A DNA stretch of 64,000 bases from Kolteria novifilia (GCA_007748055.1 CP036279.1:7316001-7380000); one strand, 5' to 3'. Positions 1-9,166 are shown, counted from the first letter of the stretch. Translations and numbers: made by a program. Notes: a model not told the origin generated them from the sequence alone.

Positions 1-401
1 TTGATCTTGGCGTCGGCGGCGGCAAGTTCCGAGTGGAGGTAGTCGATAAACCGCTTGAAGGTCTTGTCGGCCGGAGGGCTGGTCGCGGAGGGATTGCCAC
101 TGGCCCGAGCGTTGAGCAAGCCACCACTGGCGTCGAGTCGGGCGTCGACCATGTCGCGGACCACGTCGTGGGTGGCGGCGCTGTCGACGCCGACGACCTT
201 GCCACGGAGTTCGAGGTAGCGCTGCTTGGCTTGAGCCATTTCCTCGTCGGCCTGGTCGGCCTTCGATTTGGCATCCTCGGCCTGTTGATACTTCGGCTTG
301 ACCTCGGCGAAATAGGAGTATCCGACGGCGCCCAAGGCGATCATGAACAACGCCATGACCACGTTGATCCACGTCGGCACCGTTTCGTTCCGTCCCGCCA
401 T
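1..401 (-). CDS. Hypothetical membrane-anchored coiled-coil protein (partial, 3' end outside window)
   Basis: The reading frame begins with ATG at 399-401 and stays open to the left edge, so about 133 residues are seen and the C-terminus is missing. The start is preceded by a strong GGAAGGAGAG ribosome binding site. Residues about 11-31 form one hydrophobic segment, followed by a Lys/Glu/Ala/Gln-rich stretch (about 35-70) typical of a coiled coil. This suggests a single-pass inner-membrane protein with a rod-like domain outside the membrane. It lies 82 bases downstream of another protein of the same architecture and is probably co-transcribed with it. I do not recognise the family, and no function can be assigned. 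Confidence 0.7.
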   Translation of the reverse strand, partial: MAGRNETVPTWINVVMALFMIALGAVGYSYFAEVKPKYQQAEDAKSKADQADEEMAQAKQRYLELRGKVVGVDSAATHDVVRDMVDARLDASGGLLNARASGNPSATSPPADKTFKRFIDYLHSELAAADAKI

Positions 402-483
402 GAAACTCTCCTTCCGGGGAAGACTCTTCCCGTCGCCTCTCGACGTTGTGTTTCTCTCGCCGCCCGCTTGCACCGACAGACCG

Positions 484-1917
484 TTAGTAGTCGGTCGTGC
501 TCGCCCCCTTGGGAGCCAGCCGCTCGCGGGGCTTGCCGAAGAACTGCAGGTTCTCGTCGCCCGACTTCACCCGCAGCGGCGGGGAGTCGAAGCCCATGTA
601 CGTGAGGAAGTTGCGATAGTCGATCTCGCGAACGCCCGCCGCCCGGGCCTCCGCTTGCATCTTGCTCTTGGCCGAAATCAGCACCGCCCGCTTCTGATCC
701 TTGTCGGAGACGTGTTCGGAGGTGTTGGCCTCGGGGATTGAGCCGAGCACCAACCAACCGGTGGTCGGACCGATCTCTCCCTCGACGGCGCCCGAGAGCA
801 TGTCGACTTTCGAGGCGATCTCGCCGCCATTGAGTTTGATGAGTCGCTCGAAGGCCTCGTTGTCGTGCTGGCTGTCCTTGTCCAAGAGAATCTCGCCGAC
901 ATATGCGACGCTCTGGGAACCGCCCGGCGACCAAATCGGGTTGAAGAGCAGATCGCCCGGCACAACCGGATCGCCGATCGACGTCTTGGAGAGCCGGCCG
1001 TAGGCCTTGCGAGCGCCGTCGATGCGAACGACCTCGAAGTAGCCCTTGGGCAGTTTGTCGTAGTCGGCCCCCGTCAAAGAGTCGTAGATGCTGAAGGTCA
1101 CCCCTTCCCGCAACCCGTCCTGGCGGCCGATGTTGATCAGGGCGCCTTCGCCGCCGTCGACGAGTTCGACAATCTCGCCATCTTCGATCTCGAACTTCTT
1201 CGCCGCCAAGCGCACCGCGTCGCGTTGCAGCGAGTCGATCTGGCTGATCGTTTCCTTGATCTCGTTTTCCTGGTTGCGCCGATAGCTGGCCCGGTCGCGC
1301 TTCTCCTGACGGTTCTCGTCGTCGCGACGTCCGTACTCTTGGGTGACCTCGCCGATCTTCTGCTCTTTGCGTTTGATGATCTCGTCGAGGCCGGCGACTT
1401 GCTGTTCGAGCTCCTGCTGCTTCTCGTTGACCGCGTCAGTGACTGTGGTGAGATCGTTCTCGTACTGACGCCGCGCGGTGTCGAGCTCGCTGTTGAGGCT
1501 CGCGACTTGGGACTCGAGCGTCATCGACCGTCGGTCGGCGTCGCGGAGCTCGTCGTGCAGGAACTCATGCCCGCTGGAGAAGTTCGCGTAGTTCTTCATC
1601 CGGGAAAGTCGCGGCTCGGCCAGCTTCGACCGCAAAGAGGCGTCGACTTGTGTGATCAGCTTCGAGTGGTCATCCGCGGCGGAACTGCCGAAGGATCGCT
1701 CGGCCAATTCGCGGTAGCTCTGCTCGAACTGACGCTTCTCGTTGTCGAGTTGGCTCTTGCGTTTGTTGGCCGCTTCCGCGGTTTGCGTGTAACGGTCGAC
1801 GGCTTCGTAGCTGGTGTACGCGAAGACCGCGAAAATCGCCGTTAGACAGGTCAGGACGCTAAAGGTGATCAGTGGCCATGGGCTCTGACTACTTCCTCTG
1901 CCCCGTTTTCTCGGCAT
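484..1917 (-). CDS. Hypothetical membrane-anchored coiled-coil protein
   Basis: A 477-residue protein. A basic N-terminus (MPRKRGRG) is followed by one transmembrane segment at about residues 16-36, then a long Glu/Gln/Lys/Arg-rich coiled coil (about 40-240). The C-terminal part (about 245-477) is globular, with glycine-containing turns such as GGEGALINIGRQDG and a segment TTGWLVLGSIPE. The layout resembles envelope spacer or tether proteins, but I cannot name the family. The downstream gene has the same N-terminal plan, so the two may form a heteromeric membrane complex; that is inference. The ATG follows AAGGGTAGGGAT, a usable ribosome binding site. Confidence 0.75.
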   Translation of the reverse strand: MPRKRGRGSSQSPWPLITFSVLTCLTAIFAVFAYTSYEAVDRYTQTAEAANKRKSQLDNEKRQFEQSYRELAERSFGSSAADDHSKLITQVDASLRSKLAEPRLSRMKNYANFSSGHEFLHDELRDADRRSMTLESQVASLNSELDTARRQYENDLTTVTDAVNEKQQELEQQVAGLDEIIKRKEQKIGEVTQEYGRRDDENRQEKRDRASYRRNQENEIKETISQIDSLQRDAVRLAAKKFEIEDGEIVELVDGGEGALINIGRQDGLREGVTFSIYDSLTGADYDKLPKGYFEVVRIDGARKAYGRLSKTSIGDPVVPGDLLFNPIWSPGGSQSVAYVGEILLDKDSQHDNEAFERLIKLNGGEIASKVDMLSGAVEGEIGPTTGWLVLGSIPEANTSEHVSDKDQKRAVLISAKSKMQAEARAAGVREIDYRNFLTYMGFDSPPLRVKSGDENLQFFGKPRERLAPKGASTTDY

Positions 1918-2486
1918 ATCCCTACCCTTGTTGATCGGAACCCGTCGAGCTCGAGTCGGCCTCGAGAGGCGACGCGTTCCTTGTTCCGCGATGTGCCCAA
2001 GCCCGCGCGGGGCGACTTCGCCTCCACTCGCGAGGTGTTGCGGGGTGATCCCCCGGAGACTGCAAGTATTCTATCTTACCGCACTTATGGCGGGACGCCA
2101 GAAGATCGCCCCCATTGCGATTCGCCTCGGGGGGGCGGATAGCCCCTGCGACAGCGGCGACCCATAAAACTGATACGCGTCGCGGGCCTTCATCCGCTAA
2201 CACCGGAAGAAAACGAACCCACCGCGTTGGACAATTGTCCCCTAAGAGGATCGGGACTTCGCCCCTCGCGACTTGATGCCCTCTATCGTGAACGAGCCCC
2301 GGCGACCGCTCGAGTCTTGGACGAGAAGGAGCCTCCTGAGGCGGTGACCGACAGAGATCCGAACGCACCGCATATGACCCACTGCCGAGGCGCACCTTGA
2401 CTCCCGTGCGCTCGCCCCGCAAGATATTTTCCATGGGTAGGTTCCGTCAATGGGATGGACGACCCGACGCGAAGTGAGAAGCCTCC
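1918..2486. other. Intergenic region between divergent genes
   Basis: These 569 bases separate the minus-strand coiled-coil gene from the plus-strand ilvE and should contain both promoters. An open frame crosses most of the region on the minus strand (1922-2434), but its translation is rich in Arg/Pro/Ser with no domain-like pattern, so I do not call it a gene. I could not identify convincing promoter hexamers. Confidence 0.4.
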
Positions 2487-3344
2487 ATGTCCGAGTTCGT
2501 TTACATCTCCGGAAAACTATGTGCCAAGGAAGACGCCAAGATCAGCGTTTTCGACCATGGGTTGCTCTATGGTGACGGCGTTTTCGAGGGTATCCGGAGC
2601 TACGCGGGCAAGGTTTTCCAACTACAACAGCACATCGAGCGTCTCTACCAGTCGGCCCGGGCGATCCACCTTGAGATCCCGATCAATCAGGCCGAGATGG
2701 CCGACGCCATCCACGAAACGCTTGCCGCGAACAAGCTCAGCGACGCGTACATCCGCGTCATCATCACCCGCGGAGCCGGGTCGCTCGGACTCGACATCAA
2801 CCGGACCTCCCACCCGCAAGTGATCATCATCACCGATCACATTCAGCTCTATCCGAAGGAGCTGTACGACTCGGGCCTCGACATCGTCACCGCCGCGACG
2901 ATCCGCAACCATCCCAACGCGATCGACCCACGCATCAAGTCGCTCAACTACCTCAACAACATCCTCGCGAAGATCGAGGGAGCGCGGGCCGGCTGCGTCG
3001 AGGCGCTGATGCTCAACCACAAGGGCGAGGTCGCCGAGTGTACCGGGGACAACATCTTCGCGGTACACGACCGAACAATTCTCACCCCGCCGCTCGACGC
3101 GGGGATACTCGAAGGCATCACCCGCAACGCGGTGCTCGACTTGGCGGTCGAGGCCGGCTACCCGGTCGACGTCCGCGCGATGACCCGTCACGACTTGCTG
3201 ACCGCCGACGAGTGCTTCCTGACCGGAACCGCCGCGGAAGTCATCCCGGTCGTCCGCCTCGATGGGCGCACGATCGGCAACGGCAAGCCGGGCCCCGTCT
3301 TCCGCGACCTGCTGGAGCGTTTCCACTCGATCACGGGAAAATAA
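2487..3344 (+). CDS. ilvE: Branched-chain amino acid aminotransferase
   Basis: A 285-residue fold-type IV PLP aminotransferase. It would perform the last step of leucine, isoleucine and valine synthesis (and the first of their breakdown), moving an amino group between a branched 2-oxo acid and glutamate in the cytoplasm. The family pattern is clear: FDHGLLYGDGVFEGIR near the N-terminus, the PLP-binding lysine K151 in RIKSLNYLNN, E184 in GEVAECTGDN, and the C-terminal FLTGTAAEVIPV. Length is normal for the bacterial short form. A distant class IV relative, the pabC-like gene at 10576, lies about 7 kb away; this one has the IlvE-type KSLNYLNN sequence. The ribosome binding site (GTGAGAAG) is weak. 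Confidence 0.93.
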   Translation: MSEFVYISGKLCAKEDAKISVFDHGLLYGDGVFEGIRSYAGKVFQLQQHIERLYQSARAIHLEIPINQAEMADAIHETLAANKLSDAYIRVIITRGAGSLGLDINRTSHPQVIIITDHIQLYPKELYDSGLDIVTAATIRNHPNAIDPRIKSLNYLNNILAKIEGARAGCVEALMLNHKGEVAECTGDNIFAVHDRTILTPPLDAGILEGITRNAVLDLAVEAGYPVDVRAMTRHDLLTADECFLTGTAAEVIPVVRLDGRTIGNGKPGPVFRDLLERFHSITGK

Positions 3345-3463
3345 CATCCCCCCGCCCGCGCGGCGGTCGCCGAACTCGATCAGCTCCCTATGACGACATT
3401 GGGGGGAGACCCCGCCAGGTGTTTTCCGGAAACGTCCAGTCGTCCACATTGGGGGGCCGATCG

Positions 3464-3937
3464 ATGCATATCGAACTCAAGCGAATCTGTTGTCCCATCG
3501 ACTTCAGTGACGCCGCCACGCACTCGCTTCGCTACGGACTGACGTTGGCGCAGCAGTTCGGCGCCCAGCTTCACTTGCTTCACGTCGTCCAGGACATCAT
3601 GCCGACCGTCGCCGAGCCGGGGATGGCGATCCTCCCCTCCGACGAGCTGATTCGCAATCTCGAAGCGGGAGCGAAGGAGGGGCTGGAGAAGGCGATTCCC
3701 GAGGACTGGGAACACAGCGTCGATCTGCTGCACGTCGTTCGCCAGGGATTGCCGTTCCACGAAATCTGTCGCTACGCCAAACAGGAAGAGGTCGACTTGA
3801 TCATCCTGGGCACCCACGGACGCAGCGGGCTGGCGCATTTCCTGATGGGCTCGGTCGCCGAGCGAGTCGTCCGCGCCGCCCCGTGTCCTGTTCTGACGGT
3901 GCGCAACCCCGAGCACGAGTTCATCCTCCCCGACTAG
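3464..3937 (+). CDS. Universal stress protein, UspA family
   Basis: A 157-residue single-domain Usp protein. It begins MHIELKRICCPIDFSD with the usual first strand and acidic residue, and ends with the ATP-binding signature G-2x-G-9x-GS, seen as GTHGRSGLAHFLMGS. It is therefore expected to be an ATP-binding Usp rather than the non-binding UspA type. The frame is open far upstream, but the ATG at 3464 follows a GGGGGG purine run and starts exactly at the conserved domain. It sits alone, 119 bases after ilvE and in the same direction. The specific stress role cannot be read from sequence. Confidence 0.88.
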   Translation: MHIELKRICCPIDFSDAATHSLRYGLTLAQQFGAQLHLLHVVQDIMPTVAEPGMAILPSDELIRNLEAGAKEGLEKAIPEDWEHSVDLLHVVRQGLPFHEICRYAKQEEVDLIILGTHGRSGLAHFLMGSVAERVVRAAPCPVLTVRNPEHEFILPD

Positions 3938-4130
3938 CCCGTCGCGGGTCCCACTCCTCGGCGACGCCAACCGCTCGACGAGACGGGATCGTTTCTCGGC
4001 GATCCCGTCTCCCATATGCCTTTCGAAGCCCTGAGGCGGGGTTGAGCTTTGTTTGCAGCCGCCTTTCGACTATGATTGGCATCATACTCCGGTCACGCAT
4101 CGCTTCTCGACTCCCCCCCCGAGAGCCACC

Positions 4131-5726
4131 ATGCCACGATCAGTCCACCAATCATCCTTCACCGTTCACCCTTCGCCGACGTTCGCGCTGCTATTCGCTT
4201 TGTTCGTATGGCATGTCGGCCTACCAAGCGACGCTTTGGCTTCCCCAGCGAAAGCTCCACCAAACATCGTCATCATCTTTGCCGACGATGTGGGCTACGG
4301 GGATGTAGGCTGCTACGGCGCGACGCATGTCGAGACGCCGAACATCGACCGGCTCGCCCGCCAAGGACGACTCTTCACCGACGCCCATTCCGCATCCGCC
4401 GTCTGCACTCCCTCCCGCTACGCGCTGCTCACGGGACGCTACCCCATCCGACGACACAATCTAACCAATGCGATCTTCATCAAATCGCCTCTGATCGTCG
4501 ACACCGACCGAACAACGATCGCCGACGTCGCGAAGCACGCCGGCTATGCGACCGCGTGCATCGGCAAGTGGCATCTCGGCTGGGGAAACAAGACACCCAC
4601 CGACTGGAACGCGCCGCTACAACCCGGCCCCCGCGAACTCGGCTTCGACACCTACTTCGGCGTCCCCGTCGTCAACAGCCATCCTCCGTTCGTGCTGATC
4701 GACAACGACCGCGTCGTCGGCTGGAACCCGGACGATCCCTTCGTCTACGGGAAGAAAGCGGAGACAAGGACCTTCGACGAGAAGTTCCACCTCAACGCCA
4801 TCGGAGGAGCCCAAAAGGCTCATGCCGCCTACGACGACGAGAAGATCGGTACGATCCTCGCCAACAAGGCGACCGAATGGATCAGCGAACAGTCGATGAA
4901 GAAGTCCCCCTTCTTCCTCTACTTGGCAACGACGAACATTCACCACCCCTTCACGCCGGCCAAACGATTCCAGGGAACGAGTTCCGCCGGCCCCTACGGC
5001 GACTTCATCCACGAACTCGACTGGATCGTCGGACAGGTCATGACGTCGCTCAAGGAGAATGGAGTCGCCAACAATACATTCGTCATCTTCACCAGCGACA
5101 ACGGCGGCATGCTCAACCGCGGCGGCCAAGAGGCCTATCGACGTGGTCACCGGCTAAACGCCGACCTGTTCGGGTTCAAATTCGATGCATGGGAGGGTGG
5201 GCACCGAGTGCCCTTCATCGCTCGCTGGCCGGGGCACATCGAGCCGGACAGCAAGTCCAACGCCCTGATCAGCAATGTCGACCTCCTGGCGACGGTCGCG
5301 GCGGTGACGGGGCAGAAACTCGGCGAGGACGACGGTCCCGACAGCGTCATCTTGCTACCGGTCCTCGAGGGAGATCCGACGACGAAGGTCCGCGACGAAT
5401 TGCTCATCGCTCCCGCCGAGCCAACTCACCTCTCGCTGCGCCAAGGCGACTGGATGTACATCGGCGCCCAGGGCGGAGGAGGCTTCCGAGCCAAGAGGGT
5501 GGGAGAGCACTCGCTGGGCGGCCCCGCCGCGACCACATTCACCGGTCAAGTCAACAGCGACATCGCCGACGGTCGCATCAAACCCGATGCCCCCGCGGAG
5601 CAGCTCTACAACCTCGCCAAGGATCCCCGGCAATCGACCAACGTCATTCGCGACAATCCCGACGTTGCCAAGCGCATGGCATCACGCCTCGACCAGATTC
5701 TCCATGATCCGCGCAACGATCGTTAG
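4131..5726 (+). CDS. Secreted sulfatase (arylsulfatase A-like)
   Basis: A 531-residue member of the alkaline phosphatase/sulfatase superfamily. Residues about 17-38 are a hydrophobic signal segment ending near ALA-SPA, so the enzyme is exported. The metal-binding start NIVIIFADDVGYGDVG is followed by C92-T-P-S-R, the C-x-P-S-R signature in which cysteine is converted to formylglycine. GKWHLG and TSDNGG further along are also typical. The substrate is probably a sulfate ester, perhaps of a sulfated polysaccharide as is common in planctomycetes, but sequence alone does not fix it. ATG 4131 was chosen over an upstream in-frame ATG at 4053 because the signal peptide follows directly. No maturase gene is in the window. 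Confidence 0.93.
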   Translation: MPRSVHQSSFTVHPSPTFALLFALFVWHVGLPSDALASPAKAPPNIVIIFADDVGYGDVGCYGATHVETPNIDRLARQGRLFTDAHSASAVCTPSRYALLTGRYPIRRHNLTNAIFIKSPLIVDTDRTTIADVAKHAGYATACIGKWHLGWGNKTPTDWNAPLQPGPRELGFDTYFGVPVVNSHPPFVLIDNDRVVGWNPDDPFVYGKKAETRTFDEKFHLNAIGGAQKAHAAYDDEKIGTILANKATEWISEQSMKKSPFFLYLATTNIHHPFTPAKRFQGTSSAGPYGDFIHELDWIVGQVMTSLKENGVANNTFVIFTSDNGGMLNRGGQEAYRRGHRLNADLFGFKFDAWEGGHRVPFIARWPGHIEPDSKSNALISNVDLLATVAAVTGQKLGEDDGPDSVILLPVLEGDPTTKVRDELLIAPAEPTHLSLRQGDWMYIGAQGGGGFRAKRVGEHSLGGPAATTFTGQVNSDIADGRIKPDAPAEQLYNLAKDPRQSTNVIRDNPDVAKRMASRLDQILHDPRNDR

Positions 5727-5734
5727 ATGACTCC

Positions 5735-6073
5735 TCACGGGCCCATGCTCGCCCGGACGCGGCGTTGCCGCTGATTGACCGGCTGCAAGACCGCATCGCG
5801 TAGCAACTGAACGTTGGTATTCAAATGTTGCAGGTTCGCGTAGATGTCCTTGAGCGTGGCCGCGACCCTACCTTCGAAGGCGGCCGCGCGGCGTTCGTTG
5901 GACTCCACGAGTTGTTCGAGCGACGTCATTCTCCCCTCGAGAGAACCAACCAGTTCCTCAAGGCTCACGGCCTGCCCGAGCAACGCTTGGCTGGGATCTT
6001 CGAGAACGTTCCCATCGCTCTGTTGTGACTCGACCTCATCGATGAAATGAACTTCCAAGACGGCATCAGGCAT
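5735..6073 (-). CDS. Small coiled-coil protein, third gene of the toxin-like module
   Basis: A 112-residue protein beginning MPDAVLEVHF. Residues about 30-95 have heptad-like hydrophobic spacing (SLEELVGSLEGRMTSLEQLVES...) and predict a coiled coil; the C-terminus is basic. The frame is open further upstream, but the ATG at 6073 lies past the end of the preceding gene (stop at 6133) and has a GGAA site, so the short form is preferred. It is the last gene of a three-gene minus-strand series with the toxin-like gene and the 139-residue gene. Its role is unknown; an accessory or oligomerisation partner is possible. Confidence 0.55.
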   Translation of the reverse strand: MPDAVLEVHFIDEVESQQSDGNVLEDPSQALLGQAVSLEELVGSLEGRMTSLEQLVESNERRAAAFEGRVAATLKDIYANLQHLNTNVQLLRDAVLQPVNQRQRRVRASMGP

Positions 6074-6132
6074 GGCTGGGATTCCTGCAAATGGGGTGAA
6101 CTTGTTGAACGACGTGGCTGCCTCTCGCAAAC

Positions 6133-6552
6133 TCACTCTTCTTCTGACAGGTCTCGCTTTGAGTCTTCCTCTGGAACACCCTTCTCTAGTTCCTCCCATT
6201 GCTGATGGATTTGTTTCACCCACTCCGCGACGGTGAGTTCCCCTTCGAACTTCACATAGAACGACATCGCTTGATCAAACACTTCGAGTTGCAGGCCACC
6301 ATGGGCCTTCTGGATCTTCGCCGCTAGTTCAATGTTTTCCTCAAAAAGAGTATCGAATCCGATGCAGTCTTCGCTCTTGTCGAGATGCCCGAACTCACTC
6401 CACCCCCTTACATTCGTTGTCCATGTGATACTTCCGAATTCCCCCGACCGATCTATCGCAATCGTCGAAGCATCCTGAGCAAGCACATCCCAGACAATCT
6501 GCCTATCAAATGTAGCTCCGTTACTAGCCATGACGAGTAGACTGTTACCCAT
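6133..6552 (-). CDS. Candidate immunity protein for the toxin-like gene
   Basis: A 139-residue, acidic, soluble protein (MGNSLLVMASNGATFD...). The C-terminus is strikingly Glu/Asp-rich (EELEKGVPEEDSKRDLSEEE). There is no signal peptide or membrane segment. ATG 6552 has a good AAGGATG site; an upstream in-frame start exists at 6618 but without equal support. The gene lies 176 bases downstream of a protein ending in a nuclease-like toxin domain, and position, small size and acidity are typical of immunity proteins. I do not recognise a named immunity family, so this role rests on context only. Confidence 0.6.
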   Translation of the reverse strand: MGNSLLVMASNGATFDRQIVWDVLAQDASTIAIDRSGEFGSITWTTNVRGWSEFGHLDKSEDCIGFDTLFEENIELAAKIQKAHGGLQLEVFDQAMSFYVKFEGELTVAEWVKQIHQQWEELEKGVPEEDSKRDLSEEE

Positions 6553-6728
6553 CGCTTCATCCTTTCTAACAGCCCGTTGATCTATTCGCTGCCGGCTGCG
6601 AACGGCTCTCTTGACCAAACTCGGCGTTGGAAAACCTCGACGAATCTACGGATTCGCCTGCGATTCTCCTCCTTGATCTTGACCCATGTGGCTCGTTCGC
6701 GCCTTGGCCCGCTTAAATCGACGGACTG

Positions 6729-8849
6729 CTAAGGCTCTACCACGACTTCCCCAGGGATTGCCAACTCGGAAAAAAGACGATCGAACACAGGTTTCGCCTC
6801 GTTGATGTTGGTTTTAAGGACAACCCTCACGAGCGGCGTCGACTCGTCGAGAATCGCGGCTTTCATGCGGACCAGTTCCGACTCGGTGCCCCCCAGCACT
6901 TTGCCGCGCACCATTTCAAACGCCTCTGAATACGGAATGTATGGACTGATTTTCGGCTTGTTCACGTGTTTCGCCTCGATGATCGTCGTTCCATCCAAGC
7001 CGTCGACCCAAACCTTTGTGCCACCTCCCCTCACGAGTCGCTCCTTCGGCCCGGCCTTCCGGATCTGATAGGCTCTCGACACTGGTTGTTTCTGTCCCAT
7101 CGCATCCCTTGTTTCCAGTCCCTCATACCACTCATCATACTTTTGCTGGGTCCAGGTTCTGCCAACATTGCCTGTCGAAGCCTTTCCCTTGGCCTCGACC
7201 TTCTTGTTGCCTCTGCCCCTTCTACCCTTTGGGTTCGGCACCGAGCCCGCCTCATCCCTGATGAGGTCTCTCGTGAGCTCCTTCGCCTCGTTGGCAACTC
7301 TCTGTCCCGCCTTCGCGACGTCAGGATTCGCGCTTGCGGCATGCCGGAGAAGTCCCGCGCCCGCGACGATGCGAAAGATGAGCTGGCCGCTATTGACGAT
7401 CGCGCTTTGTCGATCACCTTCGGCAATATCGTCAGCAAACTGCTTACCCACGAAGACGAGTTCGGTGCCGTGGAGAGCCAAGCCGGTGATCTGGACCTGC
7501 TTGAGAGCGATGTTGCTGGAGAAGACCAGATTGAGGATGTTGCTCGACCCGGCCGTCTTGAGGGCGTGGAGAGCTCGCCCTAGCCCAGCGGCTGGAACTA
7601 AGTGTTCTCCTTTCAGCACGGACTCGATGGCTTTCTCGGATCGTCCCGCGGCTCGCATCCGAGCGCTGATGGCTCGAAGTCTGCTTAGGCGGACGAGCGC
7701 CTTGCTCGCCCCGAAGGTCAGCGAGCCGGCGACATCCGCGCCAACGGAGATCCACCCTTCGACCGAAGTGATTCCTTCCTCCTCGAAGGCAATCGCCGCG
7801 GCACCGAAGGGAACGAGAGACACCCCGAAACGGATCGTGTCGACTCGGTCGTTCAGGTAGCCTTGCAGTCGCGGAACGAAGTAGTGGCTCTCTGCGAGAA
7901 CTCGCGGAGTGATCGTGGACGGACCTGATCCAACGACACGGCAGTATGTCGTGTAGGTGACACCGCGCTCGATATAGGGAGAGGCGTAAGTCCGATAGGG
8001 TTCTGTGATCGCGCCAGGGCCTTCGCGCACTCTGTAAGGAGCGACAACCAACGACTGGTTCCCGAGCGGCCAGACATAGACGTCGGGCTCACCTCGGCGA
8101 GACACATAGAGCACGTGCCCGAGCGAGAGCAGCTTCGTGATCTGCTTGTTTGGAATCTTCTGAAGATCGATGTGTTCAAGCTTGCCGGGATCGACACGCT
8201 CAACGACAACGCGTGCCGATGCTTCGGACCGATCCGGCATGTCGACGGAAGATCGATCCGATTCGACCAGAGAGTCTGGGCCAGGTGCTGCTTCCCTCGG
8301 CTTCTCGATCTCATCATCCGACGAAGAAAGCTCGTCAGCACTTGAGGAGCTTTCTTCCTCTTCTTCAAAGTCCGTTTCGGAAATGACGTGTGGTGGGAAC
8401 TCGTCGATTGACGCTTTGCTCGCTTCCTCACCGAGAAGTCGACGCTCTATCCACTCGAGTCCAGCCCGCGACACCATTTCTCGCCATGACGAGAAAAGCG
8501 CCGATTCGACGACGAACGACTTCCACGCCTCTTGAGCCGAGGACGCCAAGTGTTCAACTTGATCGCCGTCTCGAAACTCCACGGGACTTGCAGCGAGCAT
8601 CTCGACCAGGGAGGAGAATGAAGTCCATTGAGCGATGAACTCGTTTGGGAACAGCTCTTCGAATGGAAGTACGCGCAACCCTTCGAGGGAATTTCGAGCG
8701 TGATCGGCGTGTTGTTTGCCACTGCTCGAAACCTGAACGGATGCGTGTAATTGAGCGGGCACGATACACCTCGAGCGGTCCCTGCGCAGGCGCGCAGGGG
8801 TGGCGAGCACGATCGGCGATTGCCGGTCGTGGCGAATGAATGGACACAT
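6729..8849 (-). CDS. Polymorphic-toxin-like protein with C-terminal restriction-endonuclease-fold domain
   Basis: Up to 706 residues. Residues about 60-150 are a helical region of unknown type; about 156-215 is a low-complexity Glu/Ser/Asp linker; about 340-385 is a hydrophobic, Gly/Ala-rich segment like those preceding toxin tips; about 545-575 is a basic Gly/Lys/Arg linker. The last ~116 residues (591-706) resemble the Tox-REase-2 class: YQIRKAGP, then VWVDGLDGTTIIEAKHV with D616 and E625-x-K627 as the likely metal site, SPYIP, and a C-terminal AIPGEVVVEP. The predicted activity is DNA cleavage. No VgrG, Rhs, PAAR or signal sequence is visible. The 5' end is uncertain: residues 1-55 look unlike coding sequence and TTG at codon 58 is an alternative start. 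By eye the gene is less GC-rich than its neighbours. Confidence 0.7.
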   Translation of the reverse strand: MCPFIRHDRQSPIVLATPARLRRDRSRCIVPAQLHASVQVSSSGKQHADHARNSLEGLRVLPFEELFPNEFIAQWTSFSSLVEMLAASPVEFRDGDQVEHLASSAQEAWKSFVVESALFSSWREMVSRAGLEWIERRLLGEEASKASIDEFPPHVISETDFEEEEESSSSADELSSSDDEIEKPREAAPGPDSLVESDRSSVDMPDRSEASARVVVERVDPGKLEHIDLQKIPNKQITKLLSLGHVLYVSRRGEPDVYVWPLGNQSLVVAPYRVREGPGAITEPYRTYASPYIERGVTYTTYCRVVGSGPSTITPRVLAESHYFVPRLQGYLNDRVDTIRFGVSLVPFGAAAIAFEEEGITSVEGWISVGADVAGSLTFGASKALVRLSRLRAISARMRAAGRSEKAIESVLKGEHLVPAAGLGRALHALKTAGSSNILNLVFSSNIALKQVQITGLALHGTELVFVGKQFADDIAEGDRQSAIVNSGQLIFRIVAGAGLLRHAASANPDVAKAGQRVANEAKELTRDLIRDEAGSVPNPKGRRGRGNKKVEAKGKASTGNVGRTWTQQKYDEWYEGLETRDAMGQKQPVSRAYQIRKAGPKERLVRGGGTKVWVDGLDGTTIIEAKHVNKPKISPYIPYSEAFEMVRGKVLGGTESELVRMKAAILDESTPLVRVVLKTNINEAKPVFDRLFSELAIPGEVVVEP

Positions 8850-9166
8850 TTGGAAGGAAGCGCCATTGCTCAGCGCGGAAGAACTGAGTCGTCAACCCAT
8901 CGGATCGCGGTTGTCAATCAATCAGCCATCAAGGTCACGATGTGGCCTCGACGACGACCATACTATTAGCACATCTAATATCAAGAACCTTGGCCTACTC
9001 CGCAGTTGTTTGGCGAAGGCGAAAGAAATGCTGGCCTGGCCGACACTTGGCAAGGGAGGGGAGATCAAGGATTGGACGGCCCGCTGGCCGTCGCGGGAGG
9101 TCTCCGCCTAAGATAAACGGGAGAGCGGCGCGTGGGCGACGCCGTGCGAGTCGGGGGTGTGTCGGT
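8850..9166. other. Intergenic region between the toxin-like gene and pabB
   Basis: These 317 bases separate divergent genes and should hold both promoters. The stretch 8960-9000 is the most AT-rich part. I see no RNA gene or clear repeat. Because the toxin-like gene has an uncertain start, part of the sequence near 8850 may belong to its leader. Confidence 0.35.

Noticed and set aside
1922-2434. A 170-residue minus-strand open frame in the gap before ilvE
   Set aside because: Rich in Arg/Pro/Ser, no conserved pattern and no convincing ribosome binding site.
2487-3344. Calling this class IV enzyme a D-amino-acid transaminase
   Set aside because: The PLP lysine segment KSLNYLNN and the ECTGDNIF segment are those of IlvE-type branched-chain aminotransferases.
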